Below are positions 28,095-36,808 of a DNA stretch of 54,323 nt, piece after piece. Under the pieces are notes generated by a model that saw nothing but the letters and a program-made list of their open reading frames with translations, searched no databases and was not told the origin of the DNA. Numbering within the stretch: the first letter of the stretch is position 1; every line of letters begins with the position of its first letter. The DNA is from Lachnospiraceae bacterium (GTDB lineage: Bacteria; Bacillota; Clostridia; Lachnospirales; Lachnospiraceae). The stretch covers positions 1 to 54,323 of the forward strand of contig JAAWCE010000093.1 of NCBI GenBank assembly GCA_022793065.1. The letters run 5' to 3'. A program made the translations under genes and the position numbers.

Positions 28095-28937
28095 ATGGAT
28101 AATTTAGAACTGCAAAAGCATGCAAATGACGTGCGCAAGGGTATTGTCACGGCAGTTCACAGTGCAAAAGCAGGACATCCGGGAGGATCTCTTTCCTCGG
28201 CAGATTTGTTTACGTTTCTGTATTTTGAGGAAATGAATATAGACCCCAACGAGCCTGATAAGGAAGATAGAGACAGATTTGTGCTTTCAAAGGGGCACAA
28301 TGCGCCTGGACTTTATTCGGCGCTGGCCAACAGAGGATTTTTCCCGGTGGAAGACTTGACTACACTCCGGAAATTAGGGTCTTATCTGCAGGGACATCCA
28401 TGTATACATATTCCTGGTGTGGATATGTCTTCCGGTTCCCTGGGACAGGGGATTTCTGCTGCGGCAGGGATGGCGTTGGGCGCTAAGATGGGCGGCAAGG
28501 ACTTCCGCGTGTATACACTGTTAGGAGATGGCGAAATTGAAGAGGGACAGGTGTGGGAAGCGGCAATGTTTGCCGGATTCCGTAAGCTGGACAACCTGTG
28601 TGTGATTGTGGACAACAATAATTTACAGATTGACGGCCCTATTGATCAGGTTTGTTCCCCATATCCCATTGACAAGAAATTTGAAGCGTTCAACTTCCAT
28701 GTCATTCAGGTGGACGCTCATGACTTTGATGCGCTTCGGGCTGCGTTCCAGGAAGCCAGAGAGACGAAAGGATGTCCTACCTGTATTATCATGCACAGTA
28801 TGAAAGGGAAGGGTGTGTCCTTTATGGAGAACAGTATTGACTGGCATGGAAAGGCGCCAAACGACGAGGAATATGCTGTTGCAATGGCTGATTTGGAGAA
28901 AATCGGAACAGAATTAGAGAAAGCAGGTGAAGCATAA
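28095..28937 (+). CDS. Transketolase, N-terminal (TPP-binding) subunit
   Basis: The 280-residue protein is the first half of a split transketolase. It carries the TPP/Mg-binding part: K-A-G-H-P-G-G-S-L-S, L-S-K-G-H-N-A-P-G-L-Y, and the G-D-G-E-I-E-E-G-Q-V-W-E-A box ending in D-N-N-N. Together with the next gene it interconverts pentose, triose, tetrose and hexose phosphates. The start is the ATG preceded by GGAGGA; a frame extension to 28029 has no ribosome site and contains a Cys-rich peptide unlike the family. The stop overlaps the next start (TAATG), which ties the two halves in equal dose. Confidence 0.93.
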   Translation: MDNLELQKHANDVRKGIVTAVHSAKAGHPGGSLSSADLFTFLYFEEMNIDPNEPDKEDRDRFVLSKGHNAPGLYSALANRGFFPVEDLTTLRKLGSYLQGHPCIHIPGVDMSSGSLGQGISAAAGMALGAKMGGKDFRVYTLLGDGEIEEGQVWEAAMFAGFRKLDNLCVIVDNNNLQIDGPIDQVCSPYPIDKKFEAFNFHVIQVDAHDFDALRAAFQEARETKGCPTCIIMHSMKGKGVSFMENSIDWHGKAPNDEEYAVAMADLEKIGTELEKAGEA

Positions 28938-29881
28938 TGGCAGATCAGACAATCGTTAAAATTGCAACTCGAGAAAGCTATGGCAATGCGCTCAAGGATT
29001 TGGCGGAAGAGTTTCCCAACCTGGTCGTACTGGATGCGGATCTTGCGGCGGCTACGAAAACAAGTATTTTCAGAAAGGCATATCCGGATCGTCACATTGA
29101 CTGTGGCATTGCGGAATCAAATATGATGGGTGTTGCAGCGGGGCTGTCTCTGACGGGAAAGATTCCGTTCGTCAGTTCTTTTGCAATGTTTGCGGCGGGA
29201 CGTGCTTTTGAACAGGTGCGCAATTCCATAGGTTATCCGCATTTGAATGTGAAAATCGGCGCAACCCATGCGGGGATAACGGTGGGGGAAGATGGGGCCA
29301 CACACCAGTGTAACGAAGATATTGCACTGATGAGAACGATTCCGGGTATGGTGGTTATGTGTCCGGCGGATGATGTGGAGGCAAAGGCGGCGGTTCGTGC
29401 AGCGTTGGAATACGAAGGACCTGTCTTTATTCGATTCGGTCGTGCCGCAGTGCCCGTGATTAACGATAAACCAGATTATCATTTTGAAATCGGAAAGGGT
29501 TCCATAGTCAGAGAAGGCTCCGATGTGACAATTGTGGCCACTGGGATTTGTGTGGATTCAGCCATGGGAGCTGCAGAGAAGCTGGCGGCTGAGGGTATCA
29601 GCGCGGAGGTCGTAAGCATCTGTACAATCAAACCTTTGGATGAGGAAATAATTATCAACAGCGCGAAAAAGACAGGAAAAGTTGTTACGGTGGAAGAACA
29701 TTCCGTCATTGGCGGTCTGGGCAGCGCGGTATGTGACTGCTTGAGTGCAAATCACCCAACACTTGTGAAGAAACTGGGGATGCAGGATGTGTTTGGTGAG
29801 TCTGGCAGCGCAGCAGCATTGGTACAGAAATACGGTTTGGATGCGGAGGGTGTATATAAGTCCGTGAAAGAGTTTATGTGA
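28937..29881 (+). CDS. Transketolase, C-terminal (pyrimidine-binding) subunit
   Basis: The 314-residue second half of the split transketolase has the pyrimidine-binding domain (V-L-D-A-D-L-A-A-A-T-K-T, I-D-C-G-I-A-E-S-N-M-M-G-V-A-A-G, with the catalytic Glu) and the C-terminal domain (C-T-I-K-P-L-D, V-T-V-E-E-H-S-V-I-G-G-L-G). It follows araBD, so the operon can take L-ribulose through xylulose 5-phosphate to glycolysis. It ends before a clear terminator. Confidence 0.93.
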   Translation: MADQTIVKIATRESYGNALKDLAEEFPNLVVLDADLAAATKTSIFRKAYPDRHIDCGIAESNMMGVAAGLSLTGKIPFVSSFAMFAAGRAFEQVRNSIGYPHLNVKIGATHAGITVGEDGATHQCNEDIALMRTIPGMVVMCPADDVEAKAAVRAALEYEGPVFIRFGRAAVPVINDKPDYHFEIGKGSIVREGSDVTIVATGICVDSAMGAAEKLAAEGISAEVVSICTIKPLDEEIIINSAKKTGKVVTVEEHSVIGGLGSAVCDCLSANHPTLVKKLGMQDVFGESGSAAALVQKYGLDAEGVYKSVKEFM

Positions 29882-29908
29882 TTATAAATCTAAGAAAGAA
29901 AAATGATG

Positions 29909-29953
29909 GCCCCTATTGGCTGCGTCAACTATGCGCCGCCATAGGGGCATTTT
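29909..29953 (+). terminator. Rho-independent terminator of the transketolase genes
   Basis: GCCCCTAT (29909-29916) pairs with ATAGGGGC (29941-29948), with inner GC-rich pairing possible, followed by ATTTT. Confidence 0.75.
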
Positions 29954-29957
29954 ATGT

Positions 29958-30042
29958 GCAGGCCCGCATGTGGAAGTTTGCCGCTCATGCGGCATGCGGG
30001 CCGCACAGAGAGTGATGGAGAGGGACATTCCCCTGCTCGATT
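29958..30042. repeat. 85-nt structured intergenic repeat, copy A
   Basis: It shares 78 of 85 bases with copy B at 53459-53543. Here GGCCCGCAT (29961-29969) pairs perfectly with ATGCGGGCC (29994-30002), enclosing a small GCCGC-TCAT-GCGGC hairpin. A second short hairpin forms around GGGACATTCCC. It begins within ten bases of the transketolase terminator. No protein frame is conserved between the copies. It may be a small RNA, a processed 3' end or a short mobile repeat. Confidence 0.7.
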
Positions 30043-30095
30043 GGACAAAAAATCAGGAGGGAGGAAGTTTGATTTTGGAGCTTTCTCACGTCCAT

Positions 30096-30839
30096 TTATT
30101 TTTTGGCAGACAGTTTACTGTAAGCCCCGTTTCTATCATAAGAGTCTAACAGGTAATTATCCTCTGTAAGGTGGCTGTTAATATCTACATGGTCTCTTTG
30201 CAATTTTGGTTCTTTGCGCAGGTCTTCTTTCGGTTGTTCCTGTTTTGCCTGAAATGAATTTTTTGCCTGAAAATTAAAAACATTGCCTGGCAAATGCCCG
30301 GTGAGCTGACTTGCAATATCTTTAAATTTTACTCTAACCTTTTGCCAAATCGTTTCACGGCCCATGCCAATTTCTTCTGCGGCGGCATAATAGGAACCTT
30401 GATGCTGTGCCTCAGGAGCAGCAATTGCCGTGGCGGCGGCAGCGATTTGCGGCGTATGGAGCGGGGGTGATAACTCCGGTTGTTGATGGTTGCGGCCGGA
30501 AGAATTGTTACCCTGATTGTCTTGAGAATTATCCGCGTAAATCTGTGCCATAATTTGTGGGTTCAAGGAGTTGCCGTTTGTTTCACTGGAATTTGTATTT
30601 TGATGATCGCCCCAGATGTTTTTCAGGAGACGCTTTCCGCTTCCCAGTGTCTTATCCAACCAGGAAGAAAGGGAAAACTGTATATTCTGATCTGTCTGCG
30701 GCTGTAAATTTTGAAGATTGGATTGAGCTGCGGCGCCCGCGCTTGCGCCGCTGTTGGGGGCGTGAGAATGATCGTGGATACAGTTTGTGACCTGGTGCAT
30801 GGTCGCGTTGTGTTTGTTGCCGATTCCGCCAAGCTGCAT
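30096..30839 (-). CDS. Hypothetical protein, low-complexity
   Basis: I do not recognise this 247-residue protein. It begins with a His/Asn-rich stretch (H-N-A-T-M-H-Q, H-D-H-S-H-A). Gln- and Asn-rich polar sequence follows, then an Ala-rich segment near residue 135 (A-A-A-A-T-A-I-A-A-P). The C-terminal 100 residues are charged and may be helical. There is no signal peptide or membrane helix. It precedes rpe in the reverse direction but is separated from it by about 95 bases, with rpe upstream. It is probably a lineage-specific protein. Frame length and a nearby AGGATAAT support coding, but confidence is moderate. Confidence 0.55.
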   Translation of the reverse strand: MQLGGIGNKHNATMHQVTNCIHDHSHAPNSGASAGAAAQSNLQNLQPQTDQNIQFSLSSWLDKTLGSGKRLLKNIWGDHQNTNSSETNGNSLNPQIMAQIYADNSQDNQGNNSSGRNHQQPELSPPLHTPQIAAAATAIAAPEAQHQGSYYAAAEEIGMGRETIWQKVRVKFKDIASQLTGHLPGNVFNFQAKNSFQAKQEQPKEDLRKEPKLQRDHVDINSHLTEDNYLLDSYDRNGAYSKLSAKK

Positions 30840-30935
30840 AATTATCCTCCGTTTTTCTTGTTGGCAAGATGTGATCCTTTATTATGTTTGTCGGTTAAAA
30901 ACCTACAAAATATTAGGCAGGGGAGGATGGAGATA

Positions 30936-31586
30936 CTATCTAAGTTTTGCCATAAATTTTTCCACGTTTTTTGTAATATTATCCCGGAAGACTGCCGAAC
31001 CTGAGACAATCACATTGGCGCCCGCATGCAGAGCCAATTCTACATTGTCTATTCTGATGCCGCCATCCACTTCTATATCTGTATGAAGTCCCTTTTCTAT
31101 TACCATGGAACGAATTTCTCTCACCTTTTCCAGACATTCCGGCATTAATTTTTGTCCGCCGAAGCCGGGTTCTACGGTCATGACCAACACCATGTCCACC
31201 AGTTTCAGGTATGGCTCCACTGCTTTTGCGGGGGTAGCAGGTTTAATGGTAATACCAGCCTTTTTCCCCCGAAATCTGATTTTTTCAATGGTACTTATGA
31301 CGTCTTTTGACGCTTCCAGATGGAAATTAATCAAATCTGCACCGCAGTCAGCAAATTCTTGAATGTAATGTTCTGGCTTTTCTATCATTAAATGTACATC
31401 AAAGAAAATATCCGAACAGTTCCGTATGGAGGAAATGACAGGCATTCCGAAGGATATGGAGGGTACAAATACGCCGTCCATAACATCAATGTGCAGATAT
31501 TTTGCGCCCGCATGTTCGGCTTCTCTAATCTGTTCTCCAAGTCTGCTAAAATCTGCCGCTAAAATAGATGGTGATAAAATATTCAT
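30936..31586 (-). CDS. rpe: Ribulose-phosphate 3-epimerase
   Basis: The 216-residue TIM-barrel enzyme interconverts ribulose 5-phosphate and xylulose 5-phosphate. It has S-P-S-I-L-A-A-D-F near the start, H-I-D-V-M-D-G-V-F-V-P (metal ligands His and Asp), D-V-H-L-M-I, M-T-V-E-P-G-F-G-G-Q and E-V-D-G-G-I ending in G-S-A-V-F. The start was placed at the ATG behind GAGGAGG; the frame extends 24 codons further without family resemblance. It complements the transketolase and AraBD genes nearby, though on the other strand. Confidence 0.93.
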   Translation of the reverse strand: MNILSPSILAADFSRLGEQIREAEHAGAKYLHIDVMDGVFVPSISFGMPVISSIRNCSDIFFDVHLMIEKPEHYIQEFADCGADLINFHLEASKDVISTIEKIRFRGKKAGITIKPATPAKAVEPYLKLVDMVLVMTVEPGFGGQKLMPECLEKVREIRSMVIEKGLHTDIEVDGGIRIDNVELALHAGANVIVSGSAVFRDNITKNVEKFMAKLR

Positions 31587-31662
31587 CCTGAGCCTCCTCA
31601 TTTGAACGTCCGTAACGCGGACTTTTTGGGCGTATTCGTAAAACGTCCTGTCGCACACATCT

Positions 31663-31691
31663 ATTTTAGCAAAGATATTATAAGTTGTCCA
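31663..31691 (-). promoter_or_regulatory. Promoter of rpe
   Basis: On the minus strand TGGACA, a 17-base spacer and TAAAAT. The -35 box overlaps the final codons of the upstream amidase gene. Confidence 0.45.
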
Positions 31692-33171
31692 CGTCCTTTT
31701 TCAATTCTTCCCATTCATCGGGATGTTCCGTATAGTATAGAGGGCATTTTTTGCCGCCGCAGTCATAATGCCGAAGGATATCGTCCGAATCCAAATCATA
31801 GATCTCTGTCAGCCATGCAAGCAAAGAGATCAAAGAATCATATGTCTCCTGGGTGAAGGAACCATCTTTGGTCAGATGACAACATTCAATGGATATGGAA
31901 TCGAAATTGCGGCCTACTACGGCATAGGCAATTTCATCCAGAGGAACACATTGAATGATTTCTCCGTCAGCATCAATGATAAAGTGTGAGCTGACGCTGA
32001 TGGTATGTTCATCCTTCTGGCGTTCAAAATAGCTGCGGTTTTGAGCCGCGGTAGTGCCGGGATTGGCTGTGTAATGTACAAAAATATTGGTTACAGATTC
32101 CAAAGAGTCTCCTGGACGGGAATATTCGTTGGGGGTCAGAAAATCTTCCGTCCATTCTGGATGCGCTGCAAAGTCCGAAGCCGGGATGCCCTGAATCAGA
32201 GCTGCATCGGGCTGGGCGGCGCCGGACGCTGCGGAGGGCGTTTTACTTTGGCCGTTGTTTTGGAGCGTTCTTTGGCCCTGGTCAGCGGGGGAATTACGGT
32301 TAAGTAATAATATGGCTATCAGGAATATCACACATAAGGCCCAGATACTTACTGCCAGCCGCTGCATAAGAATACGTCTTCTGTGGCGGCGCTGAGGCTG
32401 GTTTCGGAGTGACATAGTGCGGGTTTGGGGATGGCTGGAGGCTTTCCGGCGGCGCAGCTTTTCATCATAGTCCTGGATGGCCCGTCCACGTATGGATTTT
32501 CCGTATTCGGAATTACCATATCTGGCGTTGCTTTGTTGCATGGAATTTGTTTTATGGCGGCTGGCATCCGTGCGGTATCCGGAAGCTGTTCCACGGCGGG
32601 AAGAGGTATGATATCCGGAGTTTGTCTGTCTTGGGGAAGCGTTATCATATGCAGCCCCCGCTGGTTGTCCATAAGAGTTGCCATAGTTGGTGCGTGTCTG
32701 CTTTGGGTAAGCGTTATTGTATCCAGTGTTGGCCGGCTGCCTGTAAGAATTGCTGTAGTCAGAGTTTGTCCGCCTTCTGGAAGGATTACCATATCCGGCA
32801 TTTGTCCGCCGTTCGGAAGAGGCGTCATATTGGGCATTTGTCTGCTTTGCAGAAGAATATCTGCTGCCGGAAGACATCTGCTGCCGGGATGAATTTCTTT
32901 GATTGGAAGAATTTCTCTGGGCAAAGAGTTCCATGTAATCTAATGATATTTTATCGCTTTCAGCATATGTTGTATCTTGATGATATGTTATGTACTGATC
33001 ATATTCGTATGCCTGTGAATCATTTGCCGAATATTCTTGCTGCTGTTCATAATCTGACAGATACGCATTTGGGTTCCCATACTGTGCTTCTGTAATGCGT
33101 CTTCCATCGGTACCTCCCATTCCTGTGCTTTGTCTGTTATATCTGCGTACTCTACTGTCATGCTGTACCAT
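31678..33171 (-). CDS. Membrane-bound N-acetylmuramoyl-L-alanine amidase with repetitive cytoplasmic tail
   Basis: The 497-residue protein is a predicted type II membrane protein. Residues 1-265 are Ser/Asn/Tyr/Arg-rich and probably disordered. About residues 95-215 form imperfect repeats of roughly 15 residues around a T-N-x-x-Y-x-N-S core. A basic patch (Q-R-R-H-R-R-R) and one helix (about 270-290) follow. The outside part ends in an amidase_2/PGRP domain (about 365-497): F-V-H-Y-T-A-N-P-G, S-S-H-F-I-I-D, I-S-I-E-C-C-H and L-R-H-Y-D-C-G-G-K-K-C-P. Zinc-ligand His and Cys positions look intact. It should cut peptide from peptidoglycan. Confidence 0.85.
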   Translation of the reverse strand: MVQHDSRVRRYNRQSTGMGGTDGRRITEAQYGNPNAYLSDYEQQQEYSANDSQAYEYDQYITYHQDTTYAESDKISLDYMELFAQRNSSNQRNSSRQQMSSGSRYSSAKQTNAQYDASSERRTNAGYGNPSRRRTNSDYSNSYRQPANTGYNNAYPKQTRTNYGNSYGQPAGAAYDNASPRQTNSGYHTSSRRGTASGYRTDASRHKTNSMQQSNARYGNSEYGKSIRGRAIQDYDEKLRRRKASSHPQTRTMSLRNQPQRRHRRRILMQRLAVSIWALCVIFLIAILLLNRNSPADQGQRTLQNNGQSKTPSAASGAAQPDAALIQGIPASDFAAHPEWTEDFLTPNEYSRPGDSLESVTNIFVHYTANPGTTAAQNRSYFERQKDEHTISVSSHFIIDADGEIIQCVPLDEIAYAVVGRNFDSISIECCHLTKDGSFTQETYDSLISLLAWLTEIYDLDSDDILRHYDCGGKKCPLYYTEHPDEWEELKKDVDNL

Positions 33172-33298
33172 CTCTCCACCTCATCTTAATTCATGTAGTA
33201 ATACTCCAAAATGAATTGTATCATCACTATAAATGAAGATTGTATCATTTTTGTCAACAAAAGTATTAAGGTTTTCATAAGATTTGATAGTAAAACTA

Positions 33299-33327
33299 TT
33301 GACAGAATAAGGTTTTTTGTGTTAATT
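33299..33327 (+). promoter_or_regulatory. Promoter of the T-box-metG transcript
   Basis: TTGACA, a 17-base spacer and TTAATT, just upstream of the T-box leader. The divergent gap toward the amidase gene also contains two near-direct copies of a GTATCAT-containing segment (about 33216-33250). Confidence 0.55.
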
Positions 33328-33335
33328 TATCTTTT

Positions 33336-33706
33336 ATAAGCGAGTAAACGCAGTGACGAAGAGAGTACATGTTATGGCTGCCGTACAGAGAAGGTTCCGG
33401 TTAGGCTGAGAGGAATCGGGCAGGAAAATGTGGAAGATGGCTTCTGAGCAGCGCACCGAGTCGTTTTTATCCTTAGCCAGCATGGAATTGTAGTGAGTGT
33501 ATGCGGCATAAGGAAGGGCTGCGGGTCATGGCAGATGATTCGCGGAAGATAAGGCTGCGACAGGTTCCGCCTGTTATAGCGGATAGGGTTATTGACCCGA
33601 AGAGGTTCGTCTTGTGAAAGGCGGATGAATAGAAGTGGTATCACGGGCATATTAGCTCGTCTTCTGGCGCATGTTATACTTTGGGCGGGAAGACGGGTTT
33701 TTTTAT
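33336..33706 (+). ncRNA. T-box riboswitch leader of metG
   Basis: The leader has stem-I features of T-boxes (GACGAAGAGAGTA, then GGCTGAGAGG and GGCTTCTGAGC) and the conserved T-box core AGAAGTGGTATCACGGG at 33631-33647. It ends in a terminator, CGTCTTC (33658-33664) with GAAGACG (33689-33695), followed by seven or more T. Methionine codons (ATG at 33369 or 33374) lie in the expected specifier region after AGTA, which fits binding of uncharged tRNA-Met. Uncharged tRNA should favour the antiterminator and raise metG expression. Confidence 0.88.
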
Positions 33707-33800
33707 GGCTTTGAATTGCGCAAGGATGAGCGTATGACTGTGGGGCGCGGAAAAAGAGAGAAAGTTTTGGGAATAGGATGAGGAAAGGAGAATCATAGCT

Positions 33801-35825
33801 ATGGAGAACGAGAACAAAGAGACTTATTATCTTACCACTGCCATTGCCTATACATCGGGGAAACCTCATATAGGCAATAACTATGAAATTGTGTTGGCGG
33901 ACAGCATTGCACGATTTAAGAGAAAAGAGGGATACGAGGTATTCTTCCAGACGGGAACCGATGAACATGGACAGAAGATTGAATTAAAGGCACAGGAAGC
34001 CGGTGTGACGCCCAGGGAGTTTGTGGACAAGGTGGCGGGAGTTATCCAGGGAATGTGCGATTTGATGAATATTTCATATGACAAATTTATTCGTACCACG
34101 GATGATTATCATGAAAGACAAGTACAGAAGATATTCAAACGCTTGTATGAACAGGGGGATATCTATAAGGGGGCGTATGAAGGAATGTACTGTACGCCTT
34201 GTGAGTCTTTCTGGACAGAGTCCCAGTTAGTGGATGGAAAATGCCCTGACTGCGGCCGGGAAGTGAAACCTGCAAAGGAAGAAGCATATTTCTTCCGCAT
34301 GAGCAAGTATGCGGATAAATTAATCAAGCATATCAATGAACATCCGGAATTTATCCGGCCGGTATCTCGCAAAAATGAAATGATGAACAATTTTCTCTTA
34401 CCAGGTCTGCAGGATTTGTGTGTGTCCAGAACCTCCTTTACCTGGGGAATTCCGGTGGATTTTGACCCTGGTCATGTGGTCTATGTATGGTTGGACGCAT
34501 TGACAAATTATATCACGGGAATCGGCTATGACGCGGAGGGCAGCAGTACGGAACAGTATAGAAAATTATGGCCGGCAGATTTGCACTTAATCGGAAAGGA
34601 TATTGTGCGTTTTCATACGATTTATTGGCCTATTTTCCTTATGGCGTTGGGCGAGCCTTTGCCAAAACAGATATTTGGTCATCCATGGCTGCTGACAAAC
34701 AATAACAAAATGGGAAAATCCAGGGGAAACGTCATTTATGTGGATGATTTGGTTTCGTTTTTTGGCGTGGATGCAGTGCGATATTATATGCTGCATGAAA
34801 TGCCTTATGAAAATGACGGAAATGCCACCTGGGAACTGATTGCGGAACGTGCCAACTCGGATTTGGCGAATACACTGGGAAATCTGGTAAATCGTACTAT
34901 TTCCATGAGCAACAAATATTTTGGCGGAGTGGTGGCGCATAAGGGGGCAGAGGAACCGTCAGTGGATGAAGATTTGAAAAATGTCGTCACGGGCGCATAT
35001 GGAAAAGTGCGGGAAAAAATGGCGGATTTGCGTGTGGCGGATGCGTTGACAGAAATTTTTGCCATCTTTAAAAGATGTAATAAGTATATTGATGAGACGG
35101 AGCCGTGGGTTTTGGGAAAATCCGTAGGGCAGGATGAGGGAAAAACGGACAGATTGTCCACAGTGCTGTATCATTTGGTGGAAAGCGTTGTCATAGGGGC
35201 TTCGTTGTTGCAGCCGTTTATGCCGGAGACCGCGGAACGGATCGTAACGCAATTAAATACTAAGCTGAGGGATTTTGAGCAGTTGGAGCAGTTTGGCTTA
35301 TATGAAAGCGGAAATAAAGTAACTGATAAACCGGAGATATTATTTGCAAGGCTGGATATGAAAGAAGTGGAAAAGAAGGATGAAGCGTTGGCTGCGGCAA
35401 TGGGGGCGGCAGAAAATCAGGAGAAGCAAGCAGCGAATCATTCCCCCAATGGCAAGGAAAGCGAACAGGGCGGCGGTGTTATAGATATAGAGCCAAAACC
35501 TGAGATTACTTATGAGGATTTTGCAAAACTTCAGTTTCAGGTAGGAGAAATTATCTCCTGTGAGGCGGTGCCTAAGTCTAAGAAATTACTTTGCAGTCAA
35601 GTAAAGATTGGCAGTCAGGTGAAGCAGATTGTATCTGGTATTAAGGCGTATTACAGCCCGGAGGAAATGGTTGGAAAGAAAGTGATGGTGCTGGTAAATT
35701 TGAAGCCGGCAACTTTGGCAGGCGTGCTATCTGAAGGGATGCTGTTGTGCGCGGAGGATGAAAATGGAAATTTGGCGCTGGTAAAACCGGAGAAAGAGAT
35801 GCCTTCCGGCGCGGAAATCTGTTGA
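33801..35825 (+). CDS. metG: Methionyl-tRNA synthetase
   Basis: This 674-residue synthetase charges tRNA-Met. It has the HIGH-type motif P-H-I-G-N near residue 21, a zinc knuckle (C-T-P-C with C-P-D-C), the KMSKS-type K-M-G-K-S near 303, and the helical anticodon domain with W-x-L-x-x-x-x. After a polar linker (about 530-565), a C-terminal tRNA-binding domain (about 570-674, F-Q-V-G-E-I) provides dimerisation and tRNA binding. The start ATG follows AAAGGAG. It is regulated by the T-box upstream. Confidence 0.96.
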   Translation: MENENKETYYLTTAIAYTSGKPHIGNNYEIVLADSIARFKRKEGYEVFFQTGTDEHGQKIELKAQEAGVTPREFVDKVAGVIQGMCDLMNISYDKFIRTTDDYHERQVQKIFKRLYEQGDIYKGAYEGMYCTPCESFWTESQLVDGKCPDCGREVKPAKEEAYFFRMSKYADKLIKHINEHPEFIRPVSRKNEMMNNFLLPGLQDLCVSRTSFTWGIPVDFDPGHVVYVWLDALTNYITGIGYDAEGSSTEQYRKLWPADLHLIGKDIVRFHTIYWPIFLMALGEPLPKQIFGHPWLLTNNNKMGKSRGNVIYVDDLVSFFGVDAVRYYMLHEMPYENDGNATWELIAERANSDLANTLGNLVNRTISMSNKYFGGVVAHKGAEEPSVDEDLKNVVTGAYGKVREKMADLRVADALTEIFAIFKRCNKYIDETEPWVLGKSVGQDEGKTDRLSTVLYHLVESVVIGASLLQPFMPETAERIVTQLNTKLRDFEQLEQFGLYESGNKVTDKPEILFARLDMKEVEKKDEALAAAMGAAENQEKQAANHSPNGKESEQGGGVIDIEPKPEITYEDFAKLQFQVGEIISCEAVPKSKKLLCSQVKIGSQVKQIVSGIKAYYSPEEMVGKKVMVLVNLKPATLAGVLSEGMLLCAEDENGNLALVKPEKEMPSGAEIC

Positions 35826-35866
35826 TGGAGTCTGAAAAATGACTCGGAATGTGGGATGGTGATTGA

Positions 35867-36808
35867 TTGAAGAAGGAAGAATTTTATTATGATTCCAGGG
35901 ATGGCAGAACGAAACTCCATACAGTCCGATACTGTCCGGAGGCGGGGGAAAAGGTTTGCGCTGTTGTACAGATTGTTCACGGGATGGCGGAGTATGTGGA
36001 ACGATATGAAGAATTTGCCGAATATTTAACTGCAAGGGGGATTGTGGTAACCGGAGAGGACCACTTAGGGCATGGAAAGTCTGTGAATACGGCGGCGGGC
36101 GGAAAATTTGGTTATTTCTGTGAACAGGACCCGGCAACAGTTTTGGTTCGGGATGTGCATCGCTTGAAGAAGATAACGGAAGAACTGTATCCTGATGTGC
36201 CATATATCATTATGGGACATAGCATGGGTTCTTTTATCACACGAAATTATATGTATAAATATGGCATGGGGATTTCGGGTGCTATTATTATGGGCACGGG
36301 GATGCAGTCTCCTGTGACATTGTGGATTGCCAGGGCGGCGGTGGCGGTTCAGAAATTGTTTTGCGGTTCTCGTCATGTGAGTAAGCTGATTGACAAGTTG
36401 GCGTTTGGAAGTTACAATAAAAAGGTCAGTAATCCTCGAACGCCTTTTGACTGGCTAAGTCGTGAACCGGCCAGGGTGGATGCGTATATTGCAGATCCGT
36501 TATGCGGTTTTGTGTTCACGGTAAATGGATTCGGAACATTGTTTGAGCTGGTATCCAGACTTTATAAAAAAGAGAATTTGAGGCAGACACCCGGTGGATT
36601 GCCGGTATATATGGTATCTGGCACGGCAGATCCGGTGGGAGGATATGGAAAGGGGGTTCAAAGAGCCTATCATTCTCTTGTGGCGGCGGGACTTAGGAAT
36701 ATAAAACTGAAACTGTATGAGGGCGGCAGACACGAATTGTCAAATGAAACCAATCGGGAAGAAGTAATACGTGATATTTATGATTGGATGAAAGGCGCGG
36801 TCTTGTGA
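35867..36808 (+). CDS. Alpha/beta hydrolase (monoacylglycerol lipase-like, S33 type)
   Basis: The 313-residue hydrolase has the oxyanion region V-H-G-M-A-E-Y-V-E-R-Y, the D-H-L-G-H-G-K-S element and the nucleophile elbow G-H-S-M-G-S with Ser119. Late residues Asp in S-G-T-A-D-P-V-G and His in G-G-R-H-E-L complete the triad. It belongs to the serine aminopeptidase S33/lysophospholipase group and probably cleaves a glyceride or ester. The start is a TTG with a modest ribosome site. It overlaps the following GNAT gene as TGATG, so the two are coupled. It is about 40 bases after metG. Confidence 0.85.
   Translation: MKKEEFYYDSRDGRTKLHTVRYCPEAGEKVCAVVQIVHGMAEYVERYEEFAEYLTARGIVVTGEDHLGHGKSVNTAAGGKFGYFCEQDPATVLVRDVHRLKKITEELYPDVPYIIMGHSMGSFITRNYMYKYGMGISGAIIMGTGMQSPVTLWIARAAVAVQKLFCGSRHVSKLIDKLAFGSYNKKVSNPRTPFDWLSREPARVDAYIADPLCGFVFTVNGFGTLFELVSRLYKKENLRQTPGGLPVYMVSGTADPVGGYGKGVQRAYHSLVAAGLRNIKLKLYEGGRHELSNETNREEVIRDIYDWMKGAVL

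Noticed and set aside
29916..30169. Short plus-strand frames through repeat copy A
   Set aside because: The frames are not conserved in copy B, so the repeat is not coding.
32540..32870. Repeated units that might be taken for a CRISPR array
   Set aside because: The units are degenerate, in frame and encode the amidase tail; there are no identical repeats with unique spacers.
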